58,061 bases of DNA from Clostridia bacterium (GCA_022651385.1 JALCQR010000013.1:1-58061); one strand, 5' to 3'. Counted from the first letter of the stretch, positions 45,078 to 54,540 are shown. Numbers and translations are program-made. Notes: generated by a model not told the origin, from the letters alone.

Positions 45078-45629
45078 ATGGATATAAAAGTAAATGCTCC
45101 GCTTTCAAAAGAAGAAGCATCAAAACTAAAAGCGGGCGACATTGTTAAAATAACAGGCACTGTATATACCGCAAGAGACGCCGCTCATAAAAGAATGCTT
45201 GAACAATATGATAAGACAGGAAAATTCCCTTTTGATATGAGAAACGCCGTTATATATTATGCAGGCCCGGCTCCCGCAAAACCGGGACAGGTAATAGGTC
45301 CGGCAGGCCCTACAACGTCTTATAGAATGGACTCTTTTGCGCCTAAGCTTATGGACTTCGGTCAGACAGGAATGATAGGAAAAGGAGCAAGAAACAAGGA
45401 AGTTATAGAAGCTATGAAAAGAAACAAAGCCGTATATTTTGCGGCTACGGGTGGAGCTGCCGCTCTTATTTCAAGCCACATCAAAAAATGCGAGATAATA
45501 GCATATGAAGACCTTGGGGCCGAAGCCGTAAGAAAATTATATGTAGAAGATTTTCCGGCAATAGTTGTTATTGATACGGAGGGAAACAACCTTTATGAAT
45601 CCGAAAAGGAAAAATACAGAACGCTTTAA
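45078..45629 (+). CDS. Fumarate hydratase beta subunit (class I)
   Basis: A 183-residue subunit with GDIVKITGTVYTARDAAHKR, YYAGPAPAKPGQVIGPAGPTTSYRMD, IGKGARN and FAATGGAAALIS, the substrate-binding half of class I fumarases. With the alpha subunit it forms the complete enzyme. The last 35 bases overlap the start of the CapA-like gene in another frame. Confidence 0.93.
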   Translation: MDIKVNAPLSKEEASKLKAGDIVKITGTVYTARDAAHKRMLEQYDKTGKFPFDMRNAVIYYAGPAPAKPGQVIGPAGPTTSYRMDSFAPKLMDFGQTGMIGKGARNKEVIEAMKRNKAVYFAATGGAAALISSHIKKCEIIAYEDLGAEAVRKLYVEDFPAIVVIDTEGNNLYESEKEKYRTL

Positions 45630-46878
45630 AATACTGCTTTTGTTAATACCTCTTATTTTTTTGTTTACATCCTGCGGACAATCTCAATCAATATCAAGCA
45701 GCAGTGAGTTGTCCTCATCATATATAAGCAGTGCTGAAAGCTCAAGCAAAATTGAGCCAGAACCTACACCGCCGGTGGTGCATACAGCTTCTTTGGCCGT
45801 TATAGGTGACATGATGGTACACAGCTATCAGTATAACGAAAGCTATGACAGCAAAACAGGAACTTATGAGTTTGACCATAATTTTGCGGCTGTAAAAAAA
45901 TATCTTCAGGCTGCCGATTACTGTATAGGAAATTTGGAAACGGTACTTGGAGGAGAGGATATTGGAATATCGGATTATCCTAATTTTAATACGCCGGACA
46001 GCTTTGCCGAAGCTGCAAAAAGAGGCGGCGTAAATTTTGTAACAACAGCTAACAATCATTGTGCAGACCGAGGAACAGACTCGCTTTTAAGAACTTTGGA
46101 CGAGCTTGACAAAGTTGGAATTGACCATACAGGCACATATCGTTCTCAGGCAGAAAGAGATAATATATTTATAAAAGACATAAACGGTATAAAATTTGCT
46201 TTTCTTTCTTATACATACGGAACAAACGGTATGCCATACGCTAACAGCTATAATGTTAATATATTAAGCGATGGCCTTGTAAAAAGTGATATTAAAAGAG
46301 CCAAGGAAGAAAATCCGGATTTTATAGTTGTTCTGCCGCATATGGGAGTTGAGTATCAGACACAGCCTAATGCTGAGCAAAAGCGTATAGTAGACATGAT
46401 GTTTAAGGCCGGTGCCGATATAATACTTGCCAGCCATCCTCATGTTCTTCAGCCCATGGAAGTGCGTGATATAGCAGACGATGACGGAAATACAAGAAAA
46501 GGCTTTGTTATATACTCTCTTGGAAATTTTATATCGTCCCAGACAACGCCTCCGAGAAATGCGTCTATAATTCTTAACATAGACACTCAAAAAGTAGGTG
46601 ATAAAAAAGCGGAAATAACAAAAATTTCTTTTATACCTATATGGACGCAGTTTAGAAACGGAAAAAATCAAAATGATTTTGTTGTACGAAGTGTGTATGA
46701 TGTTTTGTCTTTGCCGGAATCTGAGCAGAAGGAAAATTTCAGAGCTAAGGATTTGCAGCGTCTGAGAGACATACATTACGAAACCACATCGCTACTTCTT
46801 AATAAAAATATACCTATAAAATATATTCAAAACGAATATGTGTTTTATCAAAAAGACGAAAAGGAGGTATCCCAATGA
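45595..46878 (+). CDS. CapA-family lipoprotein (PGA_cap metallophosphatase-like)
   Basis: A 427-residue exported protein: hydrophobic signal at residues 12-26 ending in LFTSC (lipid-modified C27), a Ser-rich linker (30-60), then the CapA domain with GDMMVHSYQY, GNLETVLGG, TTANNHCADRG, LPHMGVEYQTQP and ASHPHVLQPMEV. Relatives take part in poly-gamma-glutamate export or cell-surface phosphoester chemistry; no capBC genes are near. The start at 45595 follows GGAGGG and overlaps the fumarase gene; the frame is open further upstream without a ribosome site. Confidence 0.87.
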   Translation: MNPKRKNTERFKILLLLIPLIFLFTSCGQSQSISSSSELSSSYISSAESSSKIEPEPTPPVVHTASLAVIGDMMVHSYQYNESYDSKTGTYEFDHNFAAVKKYLQAADYCIGNLETVLGGEDIGISDYPNFNTPDSFAEAAKRGGVNFVTTANNHCADRGTDSLLRTLDELDKVGIDHTGTYRSQAERDNIFIKDINGIKFAFLSYTYGTNGMPYANSYNVNILSDGLVKSDIKRAKEENPDFIVVLPHMGVEYQTQPNAEQKRIVDMMFKAGADIILASHPHVLQPMEVRDIADDDGNTRKGFVIYSLGNFISSQTTPPRNASIILNIDTQKVGDKKAEITKISFIPIWTQFRNGKNQNDFVVRSVYDVLSLPESEQKENFRAKDLQRLRDIHYETTSLLLNKNIPIKYIQNEYVFYQKDEKEVSQ

Positions 46879-47645
46879 AAATAGGACTGTGTGTATTTTC
46901 ACAAAATATTGAAAGAGCTGCTGAAGCCGGTTATGACTACATTCAGCTTCCGGGATTTGAAATGGCGGAGATGACTGATGACGAATTTAAAAACGTTGCA
47001 AAAAGAGTTGAAAAGTGCGGCATAACAGTTTTAGGGTTTAATGCCTATTGCACAGGAAGGCTTCCGATAGTATCTGACGGATTTAATGAGGAAAATACAA
47101 GAAAGTATGCCGACTTGCTCTTAAAAAGAGGATGCATGCTCGGGGTTAAAAATTTCGGCATAGGAGCGCCGTCTGCAAGAAAACTTCCAAAGGAAGCGGA
47201 CGTTAAAAAAGCATGGGAAAACGGCAGAAGGTTTTTAATATCTACTGCTGAAGAGGCGGAAAAGTTTGGTATAAATGTACTTGTGGAATCACTTAACAAA
47301 AAGTGCTGTGATTTTATAACCACTCTTTCGGAAAGCAAAAAAATGGTGGATGAAGTTAATATGAAAAATGTGTATATGATAGTGGATTTTTATCATATGG
47401 AGGTAAACGGCGAGGATTATAAAACGGCTGTTAAATATTTGCCGTATACGTATGATGTACATATAAGCGGCTGCGGACCAAAGTATGAACGGCCGTTTAT
47501 AAATGAAAGCAATATGGATGAACTTATTAAAATTTCCGGTATTCTTAAAGACTCGGGATATAACAAAACTTTGTCACTTGAACCTGACAATTGGGATTTT
47601 AAAAAAGCATCTGAAAGCTTTAAAATTTTAAGAGAAACTTTTTAA
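46875..47645 (+). CDS. Sugar phosphate isomerase/epimerase-like TIM-barrel protein
   Basis: A 256-residue AP-endonuclease-2/xylose-isomerase-like barrel. Probable metal-binding residues are E in LVESLN, D in IVDFYHM, H in HISGCG and E in SLEPD. The usual substrates are ketoses or inosose; not determinable here. The ATG overlaps the CapA stop by four bases, behind AAGGAGG, so it is coupled to that gene. A terminator follows. Confidence 0.82.
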   Translation: MKIGLCVFSQNIERAAEAGYDYIQLPGFEMAEMTDDEFKNVAKRVEKCGITVLGFNAYCTGRLPIVSDGFNEENTRKYADLLLKRGCMLGVKNFGIGAPSARKLPKEADVKKAWENGRRFLISTAEEAEKFGINVLVESLNKKCCDFITTLSESKKMVDEVNMKNVYMIVDFYHMEVNGEDYKTAVKYLPYTYDVHISGCGPKYERPFINESNMDELIKISGILKDSGYNKTLSLEPDNWDFKKASESFKILRETF

Positions 47646-47663
47646 TACTTATTTTTCCAAGTA

Positions 47664-47703
47664 AAGACTTCATGTTTGTATTTTACTGCATGAGGCCTTT
47701 TTA
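47664..47703 (+). terminator. Terminator of the fumarase-CapA-isomerase operon
   Basis: AAGACTTCATG (47664-47674) pairs with CATGAGGCCTT (47689-47699) with one mismatch, followed by a T run. Confidence 0.65.
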
Positions 47704-47812
47704 ATTTTGAAATGAAATAATATCCAAGTAAATGTTAATAAAATTGACTTTATGTCGATTAATAAAAACAGACTCGTGCAGAAAAATGACTGGCTAACAA
47801 GGGAGGATAACT

Positions 47813-48358
47813 ATGATAGAAGAAATGCTTGAATACAATAAGAAATTTGTTGCAGACAAAAAATATGAAAGATATAAGACAAGCAAATATCCGGATAAAA
47901 AGATAGCTATTCTGACATGTATGGACACAAGGCTTGTGGAGCTTCTTCCGGCAGCTTTGGGAATAAAAAACGGCGATGTCAAAATGATTAAGAATGCAGG
48001 AGGAATGATTTCAAACCCGTTTGGCAGTGTTGTAAGAAGTCTGCTTATAGGCATTGTTGAGCTTGGAGTAGAAGAAGTAATGGTAATAGGCCATACGGAC
48101 TGCGGAGTTGCAGGTGTAAATGCCGATAAAATGATAAAACACCTTACAGAAAGAGGCATATCTCAGGAACAAATCGATATGATGAGTTACTGCGGCATTG
48201 ATTTTAAATCTTGGCTTAGAGGCTTTGATTCTGTGGAAGATTCTGTGAAAGAAACAGTTGAGCTTTTAAGAAAACACCCGCTTATTCCAAAAGATGTAAC
48301 AATAACTGGATATATTATGGATTCCTATACAGGTGAGCTCACATCTATTGATATTTAA
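47813..48358 (+). CDS. Beta-type carbonic anhydrase
   Basis: A 181-residue zinc enzyme (CO2 plus water to bicarbonate). Zinc ligands C36, H94 and C97, with D38 and R40 of the CMDTR dyad, all present. The short clade-D-like length fits Clostridia proteins. Its own ribosome site (GGGAGG) and no close neighbour: monocistronic. Confidence 0.92.
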   Translation: MIEEMLEYNKKFVADKKYERYKTSKYPDKKIAILTCMDTRLVELLPAALGIKNGDVKMIKNAGGMISNPFGSVVRSLLIGIVELGVEEVMVIGHTDCGVAGVNADKMIKHLTERGISQEQIDMMSYCGIDFKSWLRGFDSVEDSVKETVELLRKHPLIPKDVTITGYIMDSYTGELTSIDI

Positions 48359-48476
48359 TTTACAAGCTAAAAGAGATACAATATACAGCTTTTTTGTCGG
48401 AAATTGTCAGAATTTGTATCATATAAAATATTGGTATGATATAATGATGTAAAAAGATTAAGGGGGAGATGGCGTT

Positions 48477-49523
48477 ATGATTAAATTTTTAGATGACGGA
48501 AATATTGATATGGATGTGCTGGAAATTGGGGATATAGTTGATATTCAGCTTCTGCAGAATTTTCAGGATAATTTTGCCATAGGAATGAATTGTGCAAGCG
48601 TTACAGTTGATAGAAACGGTAATCCGGTTACAAGGCCCAGCTCTTACACAAAATTTTGCAGTGAGTTTGTAAACAAATCAATGATTGGTCAAAAAAGATG
48701 CGCTGAATCGCATCATCAAATGGGCTTAGAAGCAGCTCGCACAGGAAGACCGTATATTGGACAATGTCATGCGGGACTGATTGATTTTGCCGCTCCCATT
48801 ATTATAAATAATGAGCTTATAGGCACTGTGCTTGGAGGTCAAATTCTTGCCGACAAACCTGAGGAAGACTTGTGCCGCAAAGTTGCGCGTGAGATTGCAG
48901 TAAATGAAAATGAATTGGTTAAAGCTGTTAATGGTGTTACGATAAGCAAAAGACAAAACATAACCGCAGCTGCCGAGGTTTTGTTTATTGTAGTAAATGC
49001 ACTTGCAAAAAATGGATACACAAGAATTAAATTGGAAAATATTGCAAAACAGCTTTCGGATAAATTTGTTGAAATATCGGCCACATTGGAAGAACTTGCC
49101 ACTGCTTCTCAAACTGTTACGGAACAACAGCAGAAATTAAATAATGAAATTGACAAAGTAGGCAAATTTAATGAGAAAATAAACGATATTTTGAAATCAA
49201 TAACTAAGATGGCTACAAATACAAGAATTCTTGGCATAAATTCTTCAATCGAAGCAGCTCATGCCGGAGAAGCCGGAAAAGGATTTGCTATTGTAGCAAG
49301 AGAAATACAGACATTAGCCGAAAGTTCAAAAGAAATATCCGATGAAATCTTACAGTTTACCAGTCAAATTAAGGTTTCCATTGATACTACAATTGACCAT
49401 TCGCAAATGACATTGGATACGACTCAGGCACAGTCAAGCGAAATAGAAGAAGTTGCAAATAATGTTCAGCAAATGGTTCATTTGACTTATGAATTAGATA
49501 ATATGATGAAATCTGTAGAATAA
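48477..49523 (+). CDS. Soluble PocR-domain chemoreceptor
   Basis: A 348-residue cytoplasmic protein without membrane segment. Residues 18-180 form a PocR-type ligand-binding domain (RPSSYTKFCSEFVN, CAESHHQMGLEAARTGRPYIGQCHAGLIDFAAPI), a sensor that in PocR responds to 1,3-propanediol-like compounds. Residues 195-345 are a short methyl-accepting chemotaxis signalling coil with the tip ILGINSSIEAAHAGEAGKGFAIVAREI. Such receptors feed CheA/CheW. GGGGGAG precedes the ATG. Confidence 0.88.
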   Translation: MIKFLDDGNIDMDVLEIGDIVDIQLLQNFQDNFAIGMNCASVTVDRNGNPVTRPSSYTKFCSEFVNKSMIGQKRCAESHHQMGLEAARTGRPYIGQCHAGLIDFAAPIIINNELIGTVLGGQILADKPEEDLCRKVAREIAVNENELVKAVNGVTISKRQNITAAAEVLFIVVNALAKNGYTRIKLENIAKQLSDKFVEISATLEELATASQTVTEQQQKLNNEIDKVGKFNEKINDILKSITKMATNTRILGINSSIEAAHAGEAGKGFAIVAREIQTLAESSKEISDEILQFTSQIKVSIDTTIDHSQMTLDTTQAQSSEIEEVANNVQQMVHLTYELDNMMKSVE

Positions 49524-49532
49524 TTAAAAATA

Positions 49533-49562
49533 TCAAAAGAGAAGCATATGCTTCTCTTTTTT
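49533..49562. terminator. Palindromic terminator
   Basis: AAAGAGAAGCAT is followed directly by its reverse complement, then a T run. It lies between the chemoreceptor and the converging AEC gene. Confidence 0.8.
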
Positions 49563-49565
49563 GTT

Positions 49566-50477
49566 TTATAAAAACAGAGATATTATTGGTATTGTGGCCA
49601 TAGAAAGCAGTGTTGAAACAAATATATTTTGTGATGCAAAAGCCTCATCACCGTTATATTTAGAGGCAAGTACGGCAGTGTTGCTTCCGGCAGGCATTCC
49701 GGCAAGAAGTACTGTTACACCTGTAACCACTTCATTTGTGCTCAGTGCTTTTAAAATTACAAGAAAAACAAGCGGAATTACAATTAGCCTCAATGCTGCA
49801 AAATAAAAAACAGGGCCGTTAAATATTTCTTTCGGCGATATTTCTGCAAGTATCATGCCTACTACTATCATTGAAACAGCCGTGGAACAGTTCCCTAAAC
49901 TGTTTATAGACGATATAACAAATTTCGGCAGAGGAAATCCCAAAAACATAAGCACTATGCCTATAAATACTGAAATTATACAAGGATGTGTAAGAAGAGT
50001 TTTTATTACTTGCTTTCCGCTTGTCTTTACAAAAAGAGCTGTTCCGAATGTCCATGTAAATATTCTTAAGGGAAGACATTCGATTGATGCAAATATAAGC
50101 CCTGCAGAACCATATATCCCTTCTGATACGGGCATTCCTATGTACGCAGCGTTTGAGCATATTGTTCCGGCTCTTAATACGGCTATTCGCCCCTTGTCTT
50201 TTACCATTTTATATAGATATTTGGATGAAAAAACATAAACTATCTGTGCCGCAAACGCAAATATAAGTGCCTCGCCTGTTTCTTTAAGCAAGTCAATTGA
50301 AAAATCTATGTTAAAAGATTTTATTATCAGACATGGCAGAAATATGTCTATAAGTATATTTATAATGCTTTTTCTTGCTTCATGTGATACAAGCTTTTTC
50401 TTTCTCAGGAAAAATCCAACCCCAAGCAGAACAAAAAGCATTAGCTGCAGCTGCACTACATCAATAAAATTTACCAA
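49566..50477 (-). CDS. AEC-family permease
   Basis: A 303-residue membrane protein of the same family as the one at 479-1396 (LQLMLFVLLGVGFFLRKKKLVSHEARKSI, DIFLPCLIIKSF). The start codon read here is TTG at 50475-50477, ten bases after AAAAGGGG; a later GTG or ATG is possible. Divergent from a LysR gene, the usual arrangement for substrate-induced organic-acid carriers. Confidence 0.85.
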   Translation of the reverse strand: MVNFIDVVQLQLMLFVLLGVGFFLRKKKLVSHEARKSIINILIDIFLPCLIIKSFNIDFSIDLLKETGEALIFAFAAQIVYVFSSKYLYKMVKDKGRIAVLRAGTICSNAAYIGMPVSEGIYGSAGLIFASIECLPLRIFTWTFGTALFVKTSGKQVIKTLLTHPCIISVFIGIVLMFLGFPLPKFVISSINSLGNCSTAVSMIVVGMILAEISPKEIFNGPVFYFAALRLIVIPLVFLVILKALSTNEVVTGVTVLLAGMPAGSNTAVLASKYNGDEAFASQNIFVSTLLSMATIPIISLFL

Positions 50478-50660
50478 ATTATGTCAACCCCTTTTGTTGC
50501 AGTGCAGAGCCCTTGGCTGCATTTGGGCCCTGTATTGCAAAATGTCTAAAGAATTTCTGCATGACAAATTATACATTAAAACAAAATATTTGTAAAATTA
50601 ATATTTAACATATATAATATACATAACTTTTATATTTAAAAATGTTAAGGACGCGATAAA

Positions 50661-51551
50661 ATGGATAACTGTCAGATAGAGGCGTTTCTTGCCGTTGCGC
50701 AAACGGGAAATATAACAAAGGCTGCAAACATGCTTTATATTTCACAGCCGGCTTTAAGCCACAGAATAAGCACTCTTGAGGAAGAAACCGGTAGCAAGCT
50801 TGTAACGCGTCAAAAAGGAATAAGAAGTATTACCCTTACAAGAGACGGACGCTCTTTTTTGTCTATTGCGCAGAAAATGCAGCAGCTTTTTATGCAGTCG
50901 AAAAATTTAAAGGCACACAGTGATACTGCAAAGTTTGAAATTGCAGCTGTAGACAGTATAAACTCGTATATATTGCCAAAGGTATATAAGCGTTTTATGT
51001 CAAGAAAGCTGCCGGTTTCGCTTGATATTCACACTATACATTCAAATGAGGCTTACAAAATGGTTGAAAACCATGAAATAAGCATAGCTTTCATTGCTTT
51101 GCCTATGTATTCAAACAAAATAGACACAGAGCCCTTTTTCCATGAAAATTTATGTTTTATATGCTCAAAGGGCAGGTTTAAGCAACAAAAAATAACTCCC
51201 GATATGCTGGATGTGAAAAAAGAAATTATACTTCCTTTGGGACCGCAATTCAGTGTGTGGCATGATTATTGGTTTGGGGAGGACGCAAGGCCAATGGCAC
51301 ATATAGATACTATAAGCCTTATTGAGAACTTTATTGCAGGAAGCGACAATTGGGCAGTAGTGCCTTATTTTGCGGCAGGGTGCATGGAAAAACTTGGAAG
51401 AATAAGCAGACATGAAATAGAAGACGGACCAAAAGACAGAGTATGCTATATGCTTACTTTGCCTAATGACGAGACAAAGCAGTGCAAGGAAATTTTTGTA
51501 AAAGATATGCGCAGTTACCTTTCAGAATGTGAAGGCATTGAAGTACTGTAA
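50661..51551 (+). CDS. LysR-family transcriptional regulator
   Basis: A 296-residue LysR protein; HTH at residues 5-60 (AFLAVAQTGNITKAANMLYISQPALSHRISTLE) and an effector domain from about 90. Its position, divergent from the AEC permease gene with 183 bases between, suggests it controls that gene. Start ATG at 50661; the ribosome site (AAGGAC) is weak. Confidence 0.88.
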   Translation: MDNCQIEAFLAVAQTGNITKAANMLYISQPALSHRISTLEEETGSKLVTRQKGIRSITLTRDGRSFLSIAQKMQQLFMQSKNLKAHSDTAKFEIAAVDSINSYILPKVYKRFMSRKLPVSLDIHTIHSNEAYKMVENHEISIAFIALPMYSNKIDTEPFFHENLCFICSKGRFKQQKITPDMLDVKKEIILPLGPQFSVWHDYWFGEDARPMAHIDTISLIENFIAGSDNWAVVPYFAAGCMEKLGRISRHEIEDGPKDRVCYMLTLPNDETKQCKEIFVKDMRSYLSECEGIEVL

Positions 51552-51618
51552 TGACTTAATTAGTTGAAAATTAAAATATTTGGTGATAAAATATTCAAAA
51601 AAACAGGGGGCTTTTATA

Positions 51619-52422
51619 ATGAAATATGGTTTTCTCGGTTCGGGAAATATGGCATCGGCTATTATAAACGGAATGATAAAAAACGGATTCTGCAAGGGAT
51701 ATGACATACTTGTTTTTAACAGGACTGCTGAAAAGGCTGAAAAATTATCCAAGCAGTGCGGAGTAAAGGTTTGCTCAAGCCAGAAAGAGCTTATTGAAAA
51801 TTCGGATGTGTTTGTTATATCGGTTAAACCAAATGTGCTTGATGAGATAGCTTCGTCAATAAAAACCGATTTAGGTGACAGAAAACCTCTTATAATATCC
51901 ATTGCCGTGGGAAAGACACTTGATTTTTTGAAAGATAATTTGGGAAACAAAGCTATTGCAAGGGTTATGCCTAATATAAACGCAAAAGTGTTGGCTTCAG
52001 AAAGCGGATACTGTGCAAATGAAAATTGTACACCTGAACAGAAAAAAATAGTTTATGATATATTTTCGGCTATAGGCTCGGCTATTGAGATACCGGAAAA
52101 ATTTTTCGGAATATTTGGAGTGATTGCTGGCTCGTCTCCGGCGTTTGCGTACATATACGTAAACGCTTTGGCAAAAGCCGCTGTAAAAGCGGGTATGCCG
52201 AAAGCCCAAGCTTTGGAAATAGCCGCAAATACTGTTTTGGGCAGTGCAAAAATGGTACTCGAATCAAATGAACATCCATGCAGCCTTGCAGATATGGTAT
52301 GCTCACCTGGAGGAACAACTATAGAGGGTGTTTGCACTCTTGATGAATTGGGTTTTGAAAATACCGTAATTAAAGCTTTTGACGCTGTGCTTGAAAAAGA
52401 CAAAAAAATAAGCGGAAAATAA
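51619..52422 (+). CDS. proC: Pyrroline-5-carboxylate reductase
   Basis: A 267-residue NAD(P)H enzyme for the last step of proline synthesis. Rossmann motif GFLGSGNMASAI at the N-terminus; ISIAVGKTLDFL, VMPNINA and the C-terminal signature ADMVCSPGGTTIEGVCTL are clear. The start at 51619 lies behind AGGGGG; the frame is open to 51580 without a site. Single gene. Confidence 0.96.
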   Translation: MKYGFLGSGNMASAIINGMIKNGFCKGYDILVFNRTAEKAEKLSKQCGVKVCSSQKELIENSDVFVISVKPNVLDEIASSIKTDLGDRKPLIISIAVGKTLDFLKDNLGNKAIARVMPNINAKVLASESGYCANENCTPEQKKIVYDIFSAIGSAIEIPEKFFGIFGVIAGSSPAFAYIYVNALAKAAVKAGMPKAQALEIAANTVLGSAKMVLESNEHPCSLADMVCSPGGTTIEGVCTLDELGFENTVIKAFDAVLEKDKKISGK

Positions 52423-52460
52423 AACTATGTAAATATATACTGTAGTATTGATTAAATATA

Positions 52461-52496
52461 AACGCCCTTTGTCATATAGACATTGGGTGTTTTGTT
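52461..52496 (+). terminator. Terminator of proC
   Basis: AACGCCC and GGGTGTT pair (one G-T) around an imperfect inner stem, followed by TTGTTTT. Confidence 0.6.
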
Positions 52497-52531
52497 TTAA
52501 AATTAAGATTATAGACTTATAAATAAAAAAA

Positions 52532-52574
52532 CACTCTGTTTGTTAGAATACATCAATATCTAACAAACAGAGTG
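52532..52574 (-). terminator. Terminator of the crotonase gene
   Basis: A perfect 16-pair stem: CACTCTGTTTGTTAGA at 52532-52547 with its complement at 52559-52574, loop of 11. On the minus strand TTTTTTTAT follows, downstream of the crotonase stop at 52608. Confidence 0.8.
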
Positions 52575-52607
52575 AACTTTTTAAGAAAATTGAAGATTTT
52601 TATTTAA

Positions 52608-53411
52608 TTACTTATTCTGGAAATCAGCTGCTCTTTTTTCCATGAAAGCCGAAACACCTTCGTTTTTGTCTTCTGTTGAGAAAAGAAGGCCTGTAAGGTC
52701 TTTTTCAAGCTCAAGGCCGTCAGCCATGTCAAGGTCTTTGCCCTTATTGATGGCTACTTTAGCCATGGCAACAGCAATAGGAGCCTTTGTAAGTATAAGT
52801 TTCATCATTTCTTTTGCTGTAGGCATAAGCTCTTCAGGAGATACGACTTTGTTTACAAGACCGATTTTTAAAGCTTCATCGGCTTTAACCTGTCTTGCCG
52901 TGAATATAAGCTCTTTAGCCATGCCATATCCTACAAGACGAGGAAGTCTTTGAGTACCGCCGAAGCAAGGCATTAGACCAAGGTTAACTTCCGGCTGACC
53001 GAATACAGCGTTTGTACTTGCAACACGTATATCGCATGCCATTGATATTTCATTTCCGCCGCCGAGAGCATATCCGTTTACAGCAGCAATAACCGGTTTT
53101 TCAAGTCTTTCTATAGCGTTACAGGCAGCTTGTCCATTGAGTGAAGCTGTTCTTCCGCCCATACCGCCGAGAGGCTTGAATCCTGTTATATCAGCACCTG
53201 CAACAAAGAATTTCTCTCCTGGAGCCGTAACAATTACACCTTTTACGGAGTCATCTTCACCTATGCAGTCCATTACTTTAACGATTTCAGCAAGCATTTG
53301 AGTGCTGAGAGCGTTTGCCTTTGGCCTGTTCATTGAAACGGTTGCGATACCGTCTGAATCAACATCGATAAGTAAGTTTTTAATAGAATCTTTAAGTTCA
53401 AGAATTTTCAT
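52608..53411 (-). CDS. crt: Enoyl-CoA hydratase / 3-hydroxybutyryl-CoA dehydratase (crotonase)
   Basis: A 267-residue crotonase-fold enzyme. The oxyanion-hole strand FFVAGADITGF and GYALGGGNEISMACD carry the first catalytic glutamate, and FGQPEVNLGLMP the second; both are present, so hydratase activity is expected, probably 3-hydroxybutyryl-CoA to crotonyl-CoA. The start at 53411 (MKILELKDS) follows AAGGGGGA. It is not clustered with thl or hbd, but its product fits the acyl-CoA dehydrogenase/ETF set at 35-41 kb. Confidence 0.9.
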   Translation of the reverse strand: MKILELKDSIKNLLIDVDSDGIATVSMNRPKANALSTQMLAEIVKVMDCIGEDDSVKGVIVTAPGEKFFVAGADITGFKPLGGMGGRTASLNGQAACNAIERLEKPVIAAVNGYALGGGNEISMACDIRVASTNAVFGQPEVNLGLMPCFGGTQRLPRLVGYGMAKELIFTARQVKADEALKIGLVNKVVSPEELMPTAKEMMKLILTKAPIAVAMAKVAINKGKDLDMADGLELEKDLTGLLFSTEDKNEGVSAFMEKRAADFQNK

Positions 53412-53721
53412 TGAAATTGTCCCCCTTAGATTATTTAGTGTTTCTGTAATCAAATTTATTGCACTAAGAATAATTATACGGCTAAAATTGTCAAAAATCA
53501 ATATTGGATACTATCTTATAAAAATATTGCGTTTGCCAGGTCATTAAATTTAAAAAATTGTATAAAAATACAAAATGTATTACATGTTACTATTATGTTC
53601 CTGTTATATATAAAACCACTTTTTAATAGGTAAAATTTGTAATTGCCATATAAGTATAATTTTACACATCTTACAAATAATATTTTTACAAAAAAATTAA
53701 ATTTTTGCAGGAGGCGGAACT

Positions 53722-54267
53722 ATGAAAGCTACCGGTATTGTCAGAAGAATAGATGACCTCGGCCGTGTCGTTATACCAAAGGAAATCAGAAGGACTTTAA
53801 GAATAAGAGAAGGCGACCCTCTTGAAATCTTTACAGACAGGGAAGGAGAGATTATACTAAAAAAATATTCCCCTGTTGGAGAACTTGGGACATTTGCAAA
53901 AGAATATGCTGAGACACTTGCTCAGACAGCAGGACATATAACATGTATTGTGGACAAAGATCAAATAATAGCAGTGTCAGGAGGTCCTAAAAAGGATTTT
54001 ATAGAAAAGCATATAAGCAATGCTCTTGAGGAATGTATAAACTCAAGGCATATCATTACTGCCAAGAGAAATGAAAGTAATTTTGTACCTGTGCTTGAGG
54101 ACGATGTTGAGGATGTATATAACTATCAGCTTATAGCACCTATTATTTCCGAAGGTGATGTTTTGGGAGCTGTTGTATTTTTATCACATGATAAAAAGAT
54201 GGGTGAGGTTGAAGGAAAACTTGCTCAGACAGCAGCTGGATTTTTAGGAAAACAAATGGAACAGTAA
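53722..54267 (+). CDS. spoVT: Stage V sporulation protein T
   Basis: A 181-residue AbrB-like regulator: swapped-hairpin DNA-binding domain at 1-50 (MKATGIVRRIDDLGRVVIPKEIRRTLRIREGD...) and a GAF-like C-terminal domain at 55-180. It controls forespore genes late in sporulation. Direct evidence that the organism forms, or descends from formers of, endospores. GCAGGAGGCGG precedes the ATG. The 214-base upstream gap is A/T-rich and may hold a sigma-G-type promoter (GTATA and CATGTTA near 53559-53589), not well spaced. Confidence 0.95.
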   Translation: MKATGIVRRIDDLGRVVIPKEIRRTLRIREGDPLEIFTDREGEIILKKYSPVGELGTFAKEYAETLAQTAGHITCIVDKDQIIAVSGGPKKDFIEKHISNALEECINSRHIITAKRNESNFVPVLEDDVEDVYNYQLIAPIISEGDVLGAVVFLSHDKKMGEVEGKLAQTAAGFLGKQMEQ

Positions 54268-54273
54268 TTTAAA

Positions 54274-54528
54274 AATGCGGGATTTAATCCCGCATTAGAG
54301 GCTGTCGATAAAATCGACAGCCTTTTGTCAAAATCAAGATTTTGACAAGTACTGTATGTATAAACAGATAAGTTCCAGCGGCACCAATGCCTTGAAACTC
54401 ACTGTTTTCCTCGACGGAAATGAATTCCGTCTGCGGATAGTGTTGGGAAACTCTTAGTTTCCCAAACCTTTCCGTTATAAAAAAATCTTTTTCTATAATT
54501 TTAAATGCGGGATTTGACATCCCGCATT
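54274..54528. repeat. Cluster of palindromes bracketed by a duplicated hairpin
   Basis: Hairpins in order: AATGCGGGAT stem (54274-54296), AGGCTGTCGAT stem plus TTTT (54299-54326, a good spoVT terminator), TTGTCAAAAT stem (54325-54348), GACGGAA stem (54413-54431), TTGGGAAACT stem (54443-54465), and again the AATGCGGGAT stem (54504-54528) followed by ATTTTTC. First and last hairpins have identical ten-base arms but different loops. This and the following promoter fill the gap between spoVT and cysK. Confidence 0.8.
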
Positions 54529-54540
54529 ATTTTTCATGTA

